A program made the translations under genes and the position numbers. Source: Bacteroidota bacterium (GTDB taxonomy: Bacteria > Bacteroidota > Bacteroidia > Cytophagales > Cyclobacteriaceae). Taken from it: a stretch of 64,000 nucleotides of DNA. How positions within the stretch are numbered: position 1 is the first letter of the stretch; each line of letters starts with the position of its first letter. Positions 56,429 through 64,000 of the stretch are shown here, piece after piece. The stretch spans positions 1 through 64,000 of the forward strand of contig VGMW01000008.1 in assembly GCA_016866235.1 (NCBI GenBank), written 5' to 3'. The notes beneath the pieces were generated by a model. The model did no database searches, was not told the DNA's origin, and saw nothing but the letters and a program-made list of their open reading frames with translations.

Positions 56429-58360
56429 TTAAATCGGCATGGCCGCATCGGCCGTGATCTTTTCAATGAAATCACCGAGTGAAAGTGTGCCCAGATCACC
56501 CTGGCCATGCTTGCGAACCGAAACCTGTTTCGCGCCAGCCTCTTTCTCCCCTACAATCAACATGTAGGGTGTTTTGGAGACTTCCGCATCCCTGATTTTT
56601 CGTCCAATTTTTTCATCACGGTCGTCAACAAAACCGCGTACATCCTTCAGCTTCAGCTCGCTCAATACCTCACGCGCATAATCGTTGAATTTCTCAGAAA
56701 TTGGGAGTATGGCCAGTTGCTCCGGAGCGAGCCACAAGGGAAAATTACCAGCACAATGTTCAATCAGAACAGCCACGAAACGCTCCAGTGATCCAAATGG
56801 TGCGCGGTGGATCATGACAGGACGATGACGTTGGTTGTCGGCACCAATGTACTCCAGCTCAAATCGGTTCGGTAAGTTGTAATCAACCTGAATGGTACCA
56901 AGCTGCCAGCTTCTGCCGAGTGCATCCTTGACCATAAAGTCAAGCTTTGGTCCATAAAAAGCCGCCTCACCCTGAACAGCAACTGTCTTCAACCCTTTTT
57001 CATCAGCCGCTTCCTGGATTTCTCTTTCCGCCCGATCCCACAGCTCATCTGCACCTATGTATTTCTTCTTATCGTTTGGATCACGCAAAGAAACCTGAGC
57101 CGTATAATTTTCAAAACCAAGTGCTGTGAAAACATGGAGCACCAGGTCAATCACTTTCTTAAACTCATCCTTAACCTGATCGGGTCTGCAAAAAATATGT
57201 GCGTCATCCTGGGTAAAACCGCGAACTCTTGTGAGCCCGTGCAATTCACCACTTTGCTCGTAGCGATAAACCGTACCGAATTCAGCCAATCGAACTGGCA
57301 ATTCACGGTACGAACGCGGGCGCACCTTGTAAATCTCACAATGGTGCGGACAATTCATAGGCTTGAGTAAAAACTCTTCACCAACGTCCGGTGTTGCAAT
57401 CGGCTGGAAGGAATCCTTCCCGTATTTTTCGTAATGGCCTGAGGTAACGTAGAGTGATTTACCACCGATGTGCGGGGTTACCACCGGATCATATCCGGCT
57501 TTGACCTGAGCGCGACGCATAAACTGTTCAAGGCGCTCACGAAGTGCAGCTCCTTTAGGTAACCATAAGGGCAAACCCATTCCAACTTTTTCAGAGAAAG
57601 CAAAAAGTTCAAGCTCTTTACCAAGTTTTCGATGATCACGCTTTTTGGCTTCCTCCAGCAGATGAAGATATTCTTCCAGTTCCTTGGCTTTTGGGAAAGT
57701 GATTCCATAAATGCGGGTCAGCATTTTATTTTTTTCATTTCCCCGCCAATAGGCACCGGCAACATTGAGGAGTTTTATCGCCTTGATAAAACCAGTATTT
57801 GGCAGGTGTGGTCCACGGCAGAGGTCCGTAAAATTTCCCTGCTGATAAAATGTGATGGTTCCGTCCTGAAGGTCGTTGATCAGCTCGAGCTTATAAGGAT
57901 CACCCTTTGCGGTAAAATATTCCAGCGCCTCCTGTTTGGTAACATCCTTGCGTAGAAATGGAGATGCCACTTTTGCCAATTCCGCCATCTTTTTCTCAAT
58001 GGCTTGCAGTCCCTCCTCCCCCAACTCGCGATCTCCAAGATCAACGTCATAATAGAAACCATTATCAATGGGCGGACCGATTCCAAATTTCACCCCTGGA
58101 TATAGCGCCTCCAGCGCTTCAGCGAACAAGTGCGCGGATGAATGCCAGAATGCATATTTACCACCAGCATCGTTCCAGGTGAAAATTTTAATGGAAGCGT
58201 CGGTTGTAATGGTCCGACTTAAATCACGGATTTCTCCATTAACTTCTATTGAAAGAGCATTTCGGGCGAGACCTTCACTGATACTTTTTGCAATCTCCAT
58301 CCCGGTAACACCTGATGGAAACTCACGAACGCTTCCGTCTGGCAACGTAATCTTTAGCAT
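56429..58360 (-). CDS. thrS: Threonyl-tRNA synthetase
   Basis: 643 residues, a full-length class II enzyme. Domains in order: TGS (1-62), editing domain with [12 protein letters not shown] and HxxxH-type zinc residues (about 73-230), catalytic core (245-535) and anticodon-binding domain (540-640). Motif 2 reads [22 protein letters not shown], and the active-site Cys/His zinc ligands are in NCPHH and HRAPFGS. It charges tRNA-Thr and edits mischarged Ser. No T-box is expected in this phylum, and none was seen in the 71-base gap upstream. Confidence 0.97.
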   Translation of the reverse strand: MLKITLPDGSVREFPSGVTGMEIAKSISEGLARNALSIEVNGEIRDLSRTITTDASIKIFTWNDAGGKYAFWHSSAHLFAEALEALYPGVKFGIGPPIDNGFYYDVDLGDRELGEEGLQAIEKKMAELAKVASPFLRKDVTKQEALEYFTAKGDPYKLELINDLQDGTITFYQQGNFTDLCRGPHLPNTGFIKAIKLLNVAGAYWRGNEKNKMLTRIYGITFPKAKELEEYLHLLEEAKKRDHRKLGKELELFAFSEKVGMGLPLWLPKGAALRERLEQFMRRAQVKAGYDPVVTPHIGGKSLYVTSGHYEKYGKDSFQPIATPDVGEEFLLKPMNCPHHCEIYKVRPRSYRELPVRLAEFGTVYRYEQSGELHGLTRVRGFTQDDAHIFCRPDQVKDEFKKVIDLVLHVFTALGFENYTAQVSLRDPNDKKKYIGADELWDRAEREIQEAADEKGLKTVAVQGEAAFYGPKLDFMVKDALGRSWQLGTIQVDYNLPNRFELEYIGADNQRHRPVMIHRAPFGSLERFVAVLIEHCAGNFPLWLAPEQLAILPISEKFNDYAREVLSELKLKDVRGFVDDRDEKIGRKIRDAEVSKTPYMLIVGEKEAGAKQVSVRKHGQGDLGTLSLGDFIEKITADAAMPI

Positions 58361-58431
58361 ATAAATGAATTAAGGCGCAAAGATGGCCCAAAGCATCGAA
58401 CCCGAAAAATTTTTGGTTTGAAATGTCCGGT

Positions 58432-60957
58432 CTAAAGCTGGAACTGCGCAGTAAACAAAATGCCAAACCGGCGTGCATCAGGCCTGTCCTTGAGATAGGT
58501 TATCCGGTGAACAAAGTCCACCCTTAGAAACCTGAAGATATTTTCGACGCCATATCCAAGCTCCACATACGGACGCTTGCCGAAGAATCCCACCACCGGC
58601 GTTTCAACGCCCTCCGAATTGAAGGTTGCAATCAAATCGCGGTTCGCTTGGCGCATTCCGCCTGTAATCACATTGCCCGTTGCCAACAACCGCCAGTTGA
58701 GTTTTTTAATCAATGGTATCCGATTCAACAAGAAACCCTCCAGATACTGCCGGTACTGAAGCGAGGCAAAACGATCACTCACAAATTCCCCGAAATCCAT
58801 CAGGTTGTAGGTGATGGAAGAATACAATGGGGATTGATTGCCAAGGTGAAGCGATAACAATGGATAAGGAATCGTATTGAAAACATATTCACCGGCAAGG
58901 GTAACGTAAGCAGCACCCAGTGGTCCGGTTTTGATTCGTTTGGTCAGATTGAATCTCAGCTTATCGTATTCAAAATCACTTCCGAGTACACCTTTAAAAC
59001 CTCGCGTGTATTTAATCCACACCACCGGCCATTTCGCGGTGCCCAGGCTGATGCGTTCGTTATCGTCCTGAATAAACATTTCATCCTTCGCGTACCTGGC
59101 TTCCACAGAAACCTCGCTGGATTGAAATAAACTTTCCACTCCTGAGCCCACTACTGAAGGATTGGGATAATACGCAAAGGGATAGGTCGGCTCAAAAGTC
59201 CAATGGCGTGCGGAAAATTTGTAGGTAAAGCCTTTGAACCAATCGCGTTGCAAGGAGGCGCGGTACTCATCAAAATAATATCCACGTCGAATAAAACCCC
59301 AACGGAGCGCAGCAAGGAAGAGCGGATTGTCTGCCAATGCCTCATCGTCAACACCGATGCGGGCCACATCGTGTCGGGCACGAAATGAAAGTGTGGTCCA
59401 ATTGTTTTTTTCAATCAGCATGGTTGCCGAGGCAAGGTATTTGAAGCGTTGATCGTAAAGACCATAGCCTACGTGCCCGGAATAGATCCACTTTTTACTG
59501 AGTGCCATAGTGGTTTTAAAACCTGCGCTCAGCCGAAGACCTTCAACGTTGTTCCAGGCAGCAGCACTTAAGTATGGGCCCAGTTTAAGTGGACCAGCCC
59601 TGTAATAGCCCTCAAAAACAATTTTAAGGATGTCGGTGTACGTGCGCACCACGGGTATATTTTTCAGGGTGTCGATCATCCGATATACATTTTTCTCAGT
59701 GCTCGACAATGGCTCATGCCTGAGGGTATCCCAGTATTTATCGTCTTCAAATTTTCGGTAATCGTCTTCTGTTTCGATCGCCTTTTCATAAAAGATCGGA
59801 GGGTATGGCTTTCCAGTGACCACGTTTTGATTGCTCGTATAAAACTTTGCGAGCATTCCCGGAAAGTTTTTCCTGAGTTCACCTACATCGATCAGAATAC
59901 GATTTTTCACCGGCACCCAGGAATCACCTGCAGGACGTAACTCCTGCTGTATTTTTATCTTTTCAATAAAGTTCAGGTTAGCAAATTTGGTTACCGTAGC
60001 ATCAATTTGTTTTAAGGCATAACCCTCTTTGGTGATCCACATGCTTCCCGTAAAGGCCAGGTCTTGTTTACTCTTCGGATAAAAGTCCAGTCGATAACAA
60101 TAGAATCCATCAACCATCAGGCTGTCCATCAGGTCATAGTCGTAATAGGCCCTCCACCCATCGGCCAGCGGAGAGACGAAATCTTTGGTCAAAATACTGA
60201 GCCAATTCAAATAGAAATTGTACTCCTGAAAAGAAGATCCGACCATCTGCGTCACAGTCGTACCATCGGTTACACCCACGCCTGTTACTTTTGATTTAAG
60301 AATGCGTTCCTTTTTCAGGGAAGGGTTGTCACGATAATAAACCTTGGACACACTTTCGGTGATCATCACCGGTAAAACCGGCTGACCATCTTCACCCGCA
60401 ATGCGTTCGATGCTGTCGAGGACCTGCGTTATTTTTTTTACAATTTTTCGCTCCCGAAATTTTTGAGATAGCTTATCGACATCAACTTCAATTTTGGTGT
60501 AGGTGTCGTATTCGTAAGCCGCAAGCTTCCGCTTGTCATTTTTGTTTTTGTTGCGCATTACTTCGCGCAGGATCGGAAAAGCAGGGTTTTCACCCGGACG
60601 AACCACCACCACATCCAGCGCAACCACATCTTCAGCCAATTGAAAATTAACCGTTTGAACTGATGCTGGGGTGAGCGGTTTTACCCTCGGGCGATAGCCA
60701 ACATAAGCCGCAACGATGGAATCGCCTTTCAAATCCGTTTTAAAGGAATAGTTACCATCAAAATCGGTGGTGGCACCGGCCTGACTCCCTTTTAGATACA
60801 CGTTAACAAATGGAATTGGATCGCCCGAACCGGCGTCGGTTACCTTACCCTGAATGGTTCGAAGCTGAGCAAAAGAGTTTAAAACGGATACAAGACAAAA
60901 TAGGTGAACCAACACCACACGTATGTTAGTCAATTTGATCCACCTACCCTCATTCAT
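58432..60957 (-). CDS. DUF5686 family outer membrane protein with carboxypeptidase-like N-domain
   Basis: ATG 60957 gives 841 residues; an ATG at 60966 is the alternative. A -7-like TAGTTTTG overlaps this site (60971-60964), so the first Met is uncertain. Signal peptide to about 32 (NSFAQ). A carboxypeptidase regulatory-like/CarbopepD_reg_2 domain follows (about 35-120: IQGKVTDAGSGDPIPFVNVYLKG). The DUF5686 region runs from about 150 to 844, with many amphipathic strands and a terminal Phe-Gln-Leu, as expected for a beta-barrel. These are outer membrane proteins of unknown ligand. Confidence 0.88.
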   Translation of the reverse strand: MNEGRWIKLTNIRVVLVHLFCLVSVLNSFAQLRTIQGKVTDAGSGDPIPFVNVYLKGSQAGATTDFDGNYSFKTDLKGDSIVAAYVGYRPRVKPLTPASVQTVNFQLAEDVVALDVVVVRPGENPAFPILREVMRNKNKNDKRKLAAYEYDTYTKIEVDVDKLSQKFRERKIVKKITQVLDSIERIAGEDGQPVLPVMITESVSKVYYRDNPSLKKERILKSKVTGVGVTDGTTVTQMVGSSFQEYNFYLNWLSILTKDFVSPLADGWRAYYDYDLMDSLMVDGFYCYRLDFYPKSKQDLAFTGSMWITKEGYALKQIDATVTKFANLNFIEKIKIQQELRPAGDSWVPVKNRILIDVGELRKNFPGMLAKFYTSNQNVVTGKPYPPIFYEKAIETEDDYRKFEDDKYWDTLRHEPLSSTEKNVYRMIDTLKNIPVVRTYTDILKIVFEGYYRAGPLKLGPYLSAAAWNNVEGLRLSAGFKTTMALSKKWIYSGHVGYGLYDQRFKYLASATMLIEKNNWTTLSFRARHDVARIGVDDEALADNPLFLAALRWGFIRRGYYFDEYRASLQRDWFKGFTYKFSARHWTFEPTYPFAYYPNPSVVGSGVESLFQSSEVSVEARYAKDEMFIQDDNERISLGTAKWPVVWIKYTRGFKGVLGSDFEYDKLRFNLTKRIKTGPLGAAYVTLAGEYVFNTIPYPLLSLHLGNQSPLYSSITYNLMDFGEFVSDRFASLQYRQYLEGFLLNRIPLIKKLNWRLLATGNVITGGMRQANRDLIATFNSEGVETPVVGFFGKRPYVELGYGVENIFRFLRVDFVHRITYLKDRPDARRFGILFTAQFQL

Positions 60958-61028
60958 CGGGCGCAAAACTATTCAAATTATAATACGGAGCAGCTAACGT
61001 AAATTAATTCCAGAGGTTCAGAAAAAAA

Positions 61029-61664
61029 TCAGGTCGTGGTCTTAGAACCCTCCATTCCAGAGAAAAGATATACGTCTAAAACCGCTTTGGTTCTTGCGAA
61101 ATACTCTCTGATATAAACCTGAGGACCAACCTTTTCACCAGGTTCTCTTGCAGCAAATACCACAGCAGGAATATTGAGATGGTCACAAAGAAAAAGCGCC
61201 CGATAAGCATGGAAAGGCTGAGTAACCACAATAAGGGACTGCTTTCCGAAAACCATTTTGCTGCGTTCTATGCTGTCGAATGTCCTTAATCCCGCTGTAT
61301 CCAAAACCATTACAGAGCGAGGAATCCCCTTTTTGATCAGCGCGTCGAGCATTGCACCGGGTTCGTCATAGAACCGTGTTCGGTTGTCACCACTTAATAT
61401 CAATTGGTCCACCTTGCCATTCCGATACAACTGAGCTGCTTTATCCATCCGATAAACGAAAAACGGATTTGGCGCACCACCGCGCACTTTGCTGCTTGTA
61501 CCCAACACTAAGGCTGCATCGTAATGCGGCAACTGGTCCGCGGACTGATAAACGCGATCCTCGGTTGAATTGATGACCCAAAGGTTAGACCAAACAACAG
61601 CCGAAACAATCAGAATGAAAACAGTAAGAAGAAACAACCAAACCCGACTGAACCGAAATTTCAT
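61029..61664 (-). CDS. SanA/YdcF family (DUF218) membrane protein
   Basis: 211 residues with one N-terminal membrane helix (8-27). The DUF218 domain (about 45-195) includes DAALVLGTS, LILSGDNRT, DEPGAML and VTQPFHAYRALFLCDHLNIPA. The last motif is close to SanA, which contributes to envelope integrity. Acidic residues of the DUF218 active site are kept (Asp of GDN, Glu of DEPGA). The precise substrate is unknown. It stands 43 bases after the TrmH gene on the same strand. Confidence 0.88.
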   Translation of the reverse strand: MKFRFSRVWLFLLTVFILIVSAVVWSNLWVINSTEDRVYQSADQLPHYDAALVLGTSSKVRGGAPNPFFVYRMDKAAQLYRNGKVDQLILSGDNRTRFYDEPGAMLDALIKKGIPRSVMVLDTAGLRTFDSIERSKMVFGKQSLIVVTQPFHAYRALFLCDHLNIPAVVFAAREPGEKVGPQVYIREYFARTKAVLDVYLFSGMEGSKTTT

Positions 61665-61707
61665 GTCGACAAAAATAGTGCATCGACATCAAAAAATTCA
61701 GATATGA

Positions 61708-62424
61708 TCAAACTCTTGCGCGAAGAAACTCGCGCTCAAGCACATCCGATTTTTTCACCATCACCCGAACCCACGACAAACGCAATTCAGCCTTCTCCCC
61801 TTCGGTTAGTTTCCAATGATCACCTGAGGCTATGATTTTTTCACGAAGCTGAGAGAGAATGATGGCCGCACTGACCGATACATTAAAACTTTCGGTAAAG
61901 CCTACCATTGGAATATGAACAAGCTCATCAGCCAATTCCACCGCCTGCCCGCTGGCGCCGCGCAGTTCATTGCCCATGACGACCGCTAACTTACCTGCCG
62001 AAACATCAATGTCCTGAACCGGTCGCGATCCAGGATCAACGGAGGTGACCAAAATCCGATACCCCTGATTTTTAAGTTCCTCCAAAGCAGCCTTAGGGCC
62101 TGCCGCAACATTTCTGATCTTATGTTTGATTAAGTCAACCCAATAATGAGAGCCCTTAAGCACCTTTTTGTTAGTCCCATATTTCGCCTGCTCCTCGATA
62201 ATATGAACGTCCTGAATTCCCAGGCATTCACAAGTCCTAACGATGGCACTGGTATTTTGGGATTGATGCAGGTCCTCCATCACCACGGTCAGGTAACGCG
62301 TTCGCTGATCAAGCACCTGTTCCATCAATGCCAGTTTGTGCTCGCTCACAAATTGTGATAAAAAAACCGTTAGCTCCCCCCGGAGCACAGGATTCAACTC
62401 CTCGACATCCCTTCTTTTAACCAT
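61708..62424 (-). CDS. trmH: tRNA (guanosine-2'-O-)-methyltransferase of the SpoU/TrmH family
   Basis: 238 residues. SPOUT motifs are complete: motif 1 NTSAIVRTCECLGIQDVHII, motif 2 VVMGNELRGAS, motif 3 VHIPMVGFTESFNVSVSAAIIL. The knot binds SAM and the enzyme dimerises. TrmH methylates G18 of tRNAs, but other TrmH-like enzymes with different targets exist and the N-terminal extension here is short. The start lies 6 bases after the stop of the GMC oxidoreductase gene, so the two share a transcript. Confidence 0.85.
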   Translation of the reverse strand: MVKRRDVEELNPVLRGELTVFLSQFVSEHKLALMEQVLDQRTRYLTVVMEDLHQSQNTSAIVRTCECLGIQDVHIIEEQAKYGTNKKVLKGSHYWVDLIKHKIRNVAAGPKAALEELKNQGYRILVTSVDPGSRPVQDIDVSAGKLAVVMGNELRGASGQAVELADELVHIPMVGFTESFNVSVSAAIILSQLREKIIASGDHWKLTEGEKAELRLSWVRVMVKKSDVLEREFLRARV

Positions 62425-62430
62425 GCGCGA

Positions 62431-64000
62431 TCAATGGGTGGGTTGCAGCTGTCGCTCCGCCAATCGCTTGTCCAGGCTGTCGACTTTTACGCCATCTTTT
62501 GGTGGAACACATGACATCGCATATTCGCTCAACGCAGTAATGGTAAGCGACGGATTCACGCCAAGGTTACAGGGCACTATAGAACCGTCGAGGATCATCA
62601 TGTTGGGGTAACCATGCACCCTGAACTGATGGTCGACCACGCTGGTTTCAGGAGAACTCCCCGGTCGACAGCCTCCCAGAATGTGTGCCGTTGAAGAGAG
62701 CCCAAAGGTTACTTCGGTGATGGCGTTTTGTGGAACACCATTTACTTTTTTCGCGTAGCGATAAAGAACATCCTGACCGGACTGAATGTAACTGGGAACC
62801 TTACCACCCTTCTCTTGGCGAATAAATAGCTTCCACCCTGTCAGCCCTTTTCTGATACCCATTTTCATTGAGCTGTGGAGCGTTTGCATGATCAACAGAA
62901 TCACGGAGTTCCGCGCAGGGTTTCTCGCCAAAACGGATCGAAGGAAATCCCATGGATGAAGTAAGATGTTTCCCAACATTTTAGCGAAACGAACAGGCGG
63001 AGACCCCGGACCGGCAGCTTGTACAGCAAGCCGTAGCATGGATCCGGAGTGGTCTGGAAATTTTACCAATTCAATATGGGTGTCTTCATCGGGATCGAAA
63101 ATGGAACTGATGGCAAGTCCATGATTTAGTTTTCGATCGGCCGCCACTACCCCACTAAGCATTTCGCTGTTGGTCATCAGATTTTCTCCCAGTGAATCGG
63201 AGAGCCCGGGCATGGTTTTTAAAACATGCTTTTGATTCAACAACAAACGTAAAGTGCCCAATACGCCTGCTGAAACCACCACGCCTTTTGATTTATACAT
63301 GACTTCCTTCTTTCTAAGACCCAAACCTTGATGTGCTTTTATAGAATAGGTTGAATCTTTTTCAGAGAATTCAATGGACTTCACTTCTGTTTCAGGTTCT
63401 ATGGTTGCATCGAACATTTTCTCCGCAAACCATAGGTAATTTTTGTCCAACGTATTTTTTGCTTCATGACGGCATCCTACCATACAACCCGCACATTCGG
63501 TACAGCCCTTACGCATAGGTCCGAGTCCGGAAAAATAGGGATCGGTGGAGCGGCCAGGGTCTCCCAGATAAACACCAACATAATCAACCCTTGAATAGGT
63601 GTTCTCTCTTCCAAGGTCACGGGCTACTTCAGCCAAAACATCATCTTCAACATTTGTTTTTTCATATCGAGAGCTTCCCAACATAAATCTGGCCTTCTCA
63701 AAAAACGCAGGAAGAATTTTTTTCCAGTCGGCTAGATCTTTCCAGCCAGGATGATGGTAGAAAGGCTCCTTGGGCATCATGTGTGTGTTGGCGTAAACCA
63801 AAGATCCACCTCCAACGCCAACACCCGACAGCACAAATACCTGACTGAAAAAATCAAGCTTCAGAAAACCAAAAAAGCGAAGCAGCGGAATCCATAAGTA
63901 TTTACGAAGATTCCAGTTGGTTTTTGGGAAATCACGCGCGGCCCATCGTTTGCCTTTTTCCAGAACGAGCACAGAGTAACCTTTTTCAGCCAGCCGCATC
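62431..64000 (-). CDS. GMC family oxidoreductase (cholesterol oxidase-like), N-terminus outside window
   Basis: Only the C-terminal 522 residues are visible. The window edge begins inside the Rossmann FAD motif region (MRLAEKGYSVLVLEKGKRW), so about 20-25 residues with the GxGxxG motif are missing. The FAD-binding core continues (LSGVGVGGGSLVYANTHM). A Cys-rich block GCTECAGCMVGCRHEAKNT is typical of this GMC subfamily. The C-terminal catalytic segment has AHILGGCRPG and the VNPSLTITALSEYAM FAD motif. It oxidises an alcohol or sterol-like substrate; the actual one is unknown. Confidence 0.85.
   Translation of the reverse strand, partial: MRLAEKGYSVLVLEKGKRWAARDFPKTNWNLRKYLWIPLLRFFGFLKLDFFSQVFVLSGVGVGGGSLVYANTHMMPKEPFYHHPGWKDLADWKKILPAFFEKARFMLGSSRYEKTNVEDDVLAEVARDLGRENTYSRVDYVGVYLGDPGRSTDPYFSGLGPMRKGCTECAGCMVGCRHEAKNTLDKNYLWFAEKMFDATIEPETEVKSIEFSEKDSTYSIKAHQGLGLRKKEVMYKSKGVVVSAGVLGTLRLLLNQKHVLKTMPGLSDSLGENLMTNSEMLSGVVAADRKLNHGLAISSIFDPDEDTHIELVKFPDHSGSMLRLAVQAAGPGSPPVRFAKMLGNILLHPWDFLRSVLARNPARNSVILLIMQTLHSSMKMGIRKGLTGWKLFIRQEKGGKVPSYIQSGQDVLYRYAKKVNGVPQNAITEVTFGLSSTAHILGGCRPGSSPETSVVDHQFRVHGYPNMMILDGSIVPCNLGVNPSLTITALSEYAMSCVPPKDGVKVDSLDKRLAERQLQPTH

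Overview
The window looks like chromosomal DNA of a Bacteroidota bacterium, most likely of the Cytophagales. The evidence is a C-terminal type IX secretion (T9SS) sorting domain, two FISUMP domains, many SPII lipoproteins and TlpA-like thioredoxins, DUF5686, DUF3347 and HYC_CC_PP family proteins, an almost complete lack of Shine-Dalgarno sites, and several good matches to the Bacteroidetes promoter (TTG, about 17-18 bp, TAnnTTTG). No rRNA, tRNA, phage, insertion sequence or CRISPR array was seen. Placement below the phylum is inference.

Layout. 1-1551: a potassium-channel-like gene with two in-frame stops, ending in a (GA)31 microsatellite. 1.7-15.3 kb: mixed metabolic and exported proteins (OFA-type MFS transporter, SGNH hydrolase and SDR, TlpA protein, PD40 propeller protein, Tat-exported sugar isomerase-like protein, luciferase-like monooxygenase, WD40 protein, S10 carboxypeptidase, DUF885 lipoprotein). 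15.4-21.8 kb: a minus-strand set of a Kre9/KNH-like membrane protein, a large modular T9SS surface protein (broken by a homopolymer frameshift and an amber stop) and a secreted caspase-like protease. 21.8-26.3 kb: OmpA-like protein, a sugar dehydrogenase fused to cytochrome c, and two repeat-rich intergenic regions. 26.3-30.0 kb: a signalling cluster (hybrid histidine kinase, stand-alone FISUMP protein, two receiver-only regulators), preceded by a scar in which the first codons of an H-NOX gene are joined to the last codons of a histidine kinase. 30.1-33.3 kb: M24 peptidase and an acetyl-CoA synthetase-like ligase.

33.4-43 kb is a heavy-metal (probably copper) efflux region: HYC_CC_PP protein, CusA/CzcA-type RND pump (frameshifted), TolC-type outer membrane protein, two adaptor proteins, DUF3347 protein, TlpA thioredoxin and a sialidase-fold lipoprotein. 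43-55.4 kb reads as a redox, sulfur and low-oxygen stress region: persulfide dioxygenase-like MBL-rhodanese enzyme with DUF6132, a Crp/Fnr regulator, an alpha/beta-hydrolase-like protein lacking its nucleophile paired with a phosphoribosyltransferase, a REC-CRP regulator whose phosphoacceptor Asp is Glu, an accessory FtsH with DUF2267, a small membrane protein, and a soluble NAD-dependent formate dehydrogenase made of a fused NuoE-NuoF subunit and a Cys-type molybdopterin subunit. 55.5-64 kb returns to housekeeping genes: DUF1684 lipoprotein, thrS, DUF5686 protein, SanA/YdcF protein, TrmH methyltransferase, and a GMC oxidoreductase cut by the window end.

Four loci have broken reading frames (channel gene, T9SS gene, cusA, H-NOX/kinase scar). 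The H-NOX/kinase scar is a real deletion. The single-base lesions could be real decay or assembly errors, and reads would be needed to tell.
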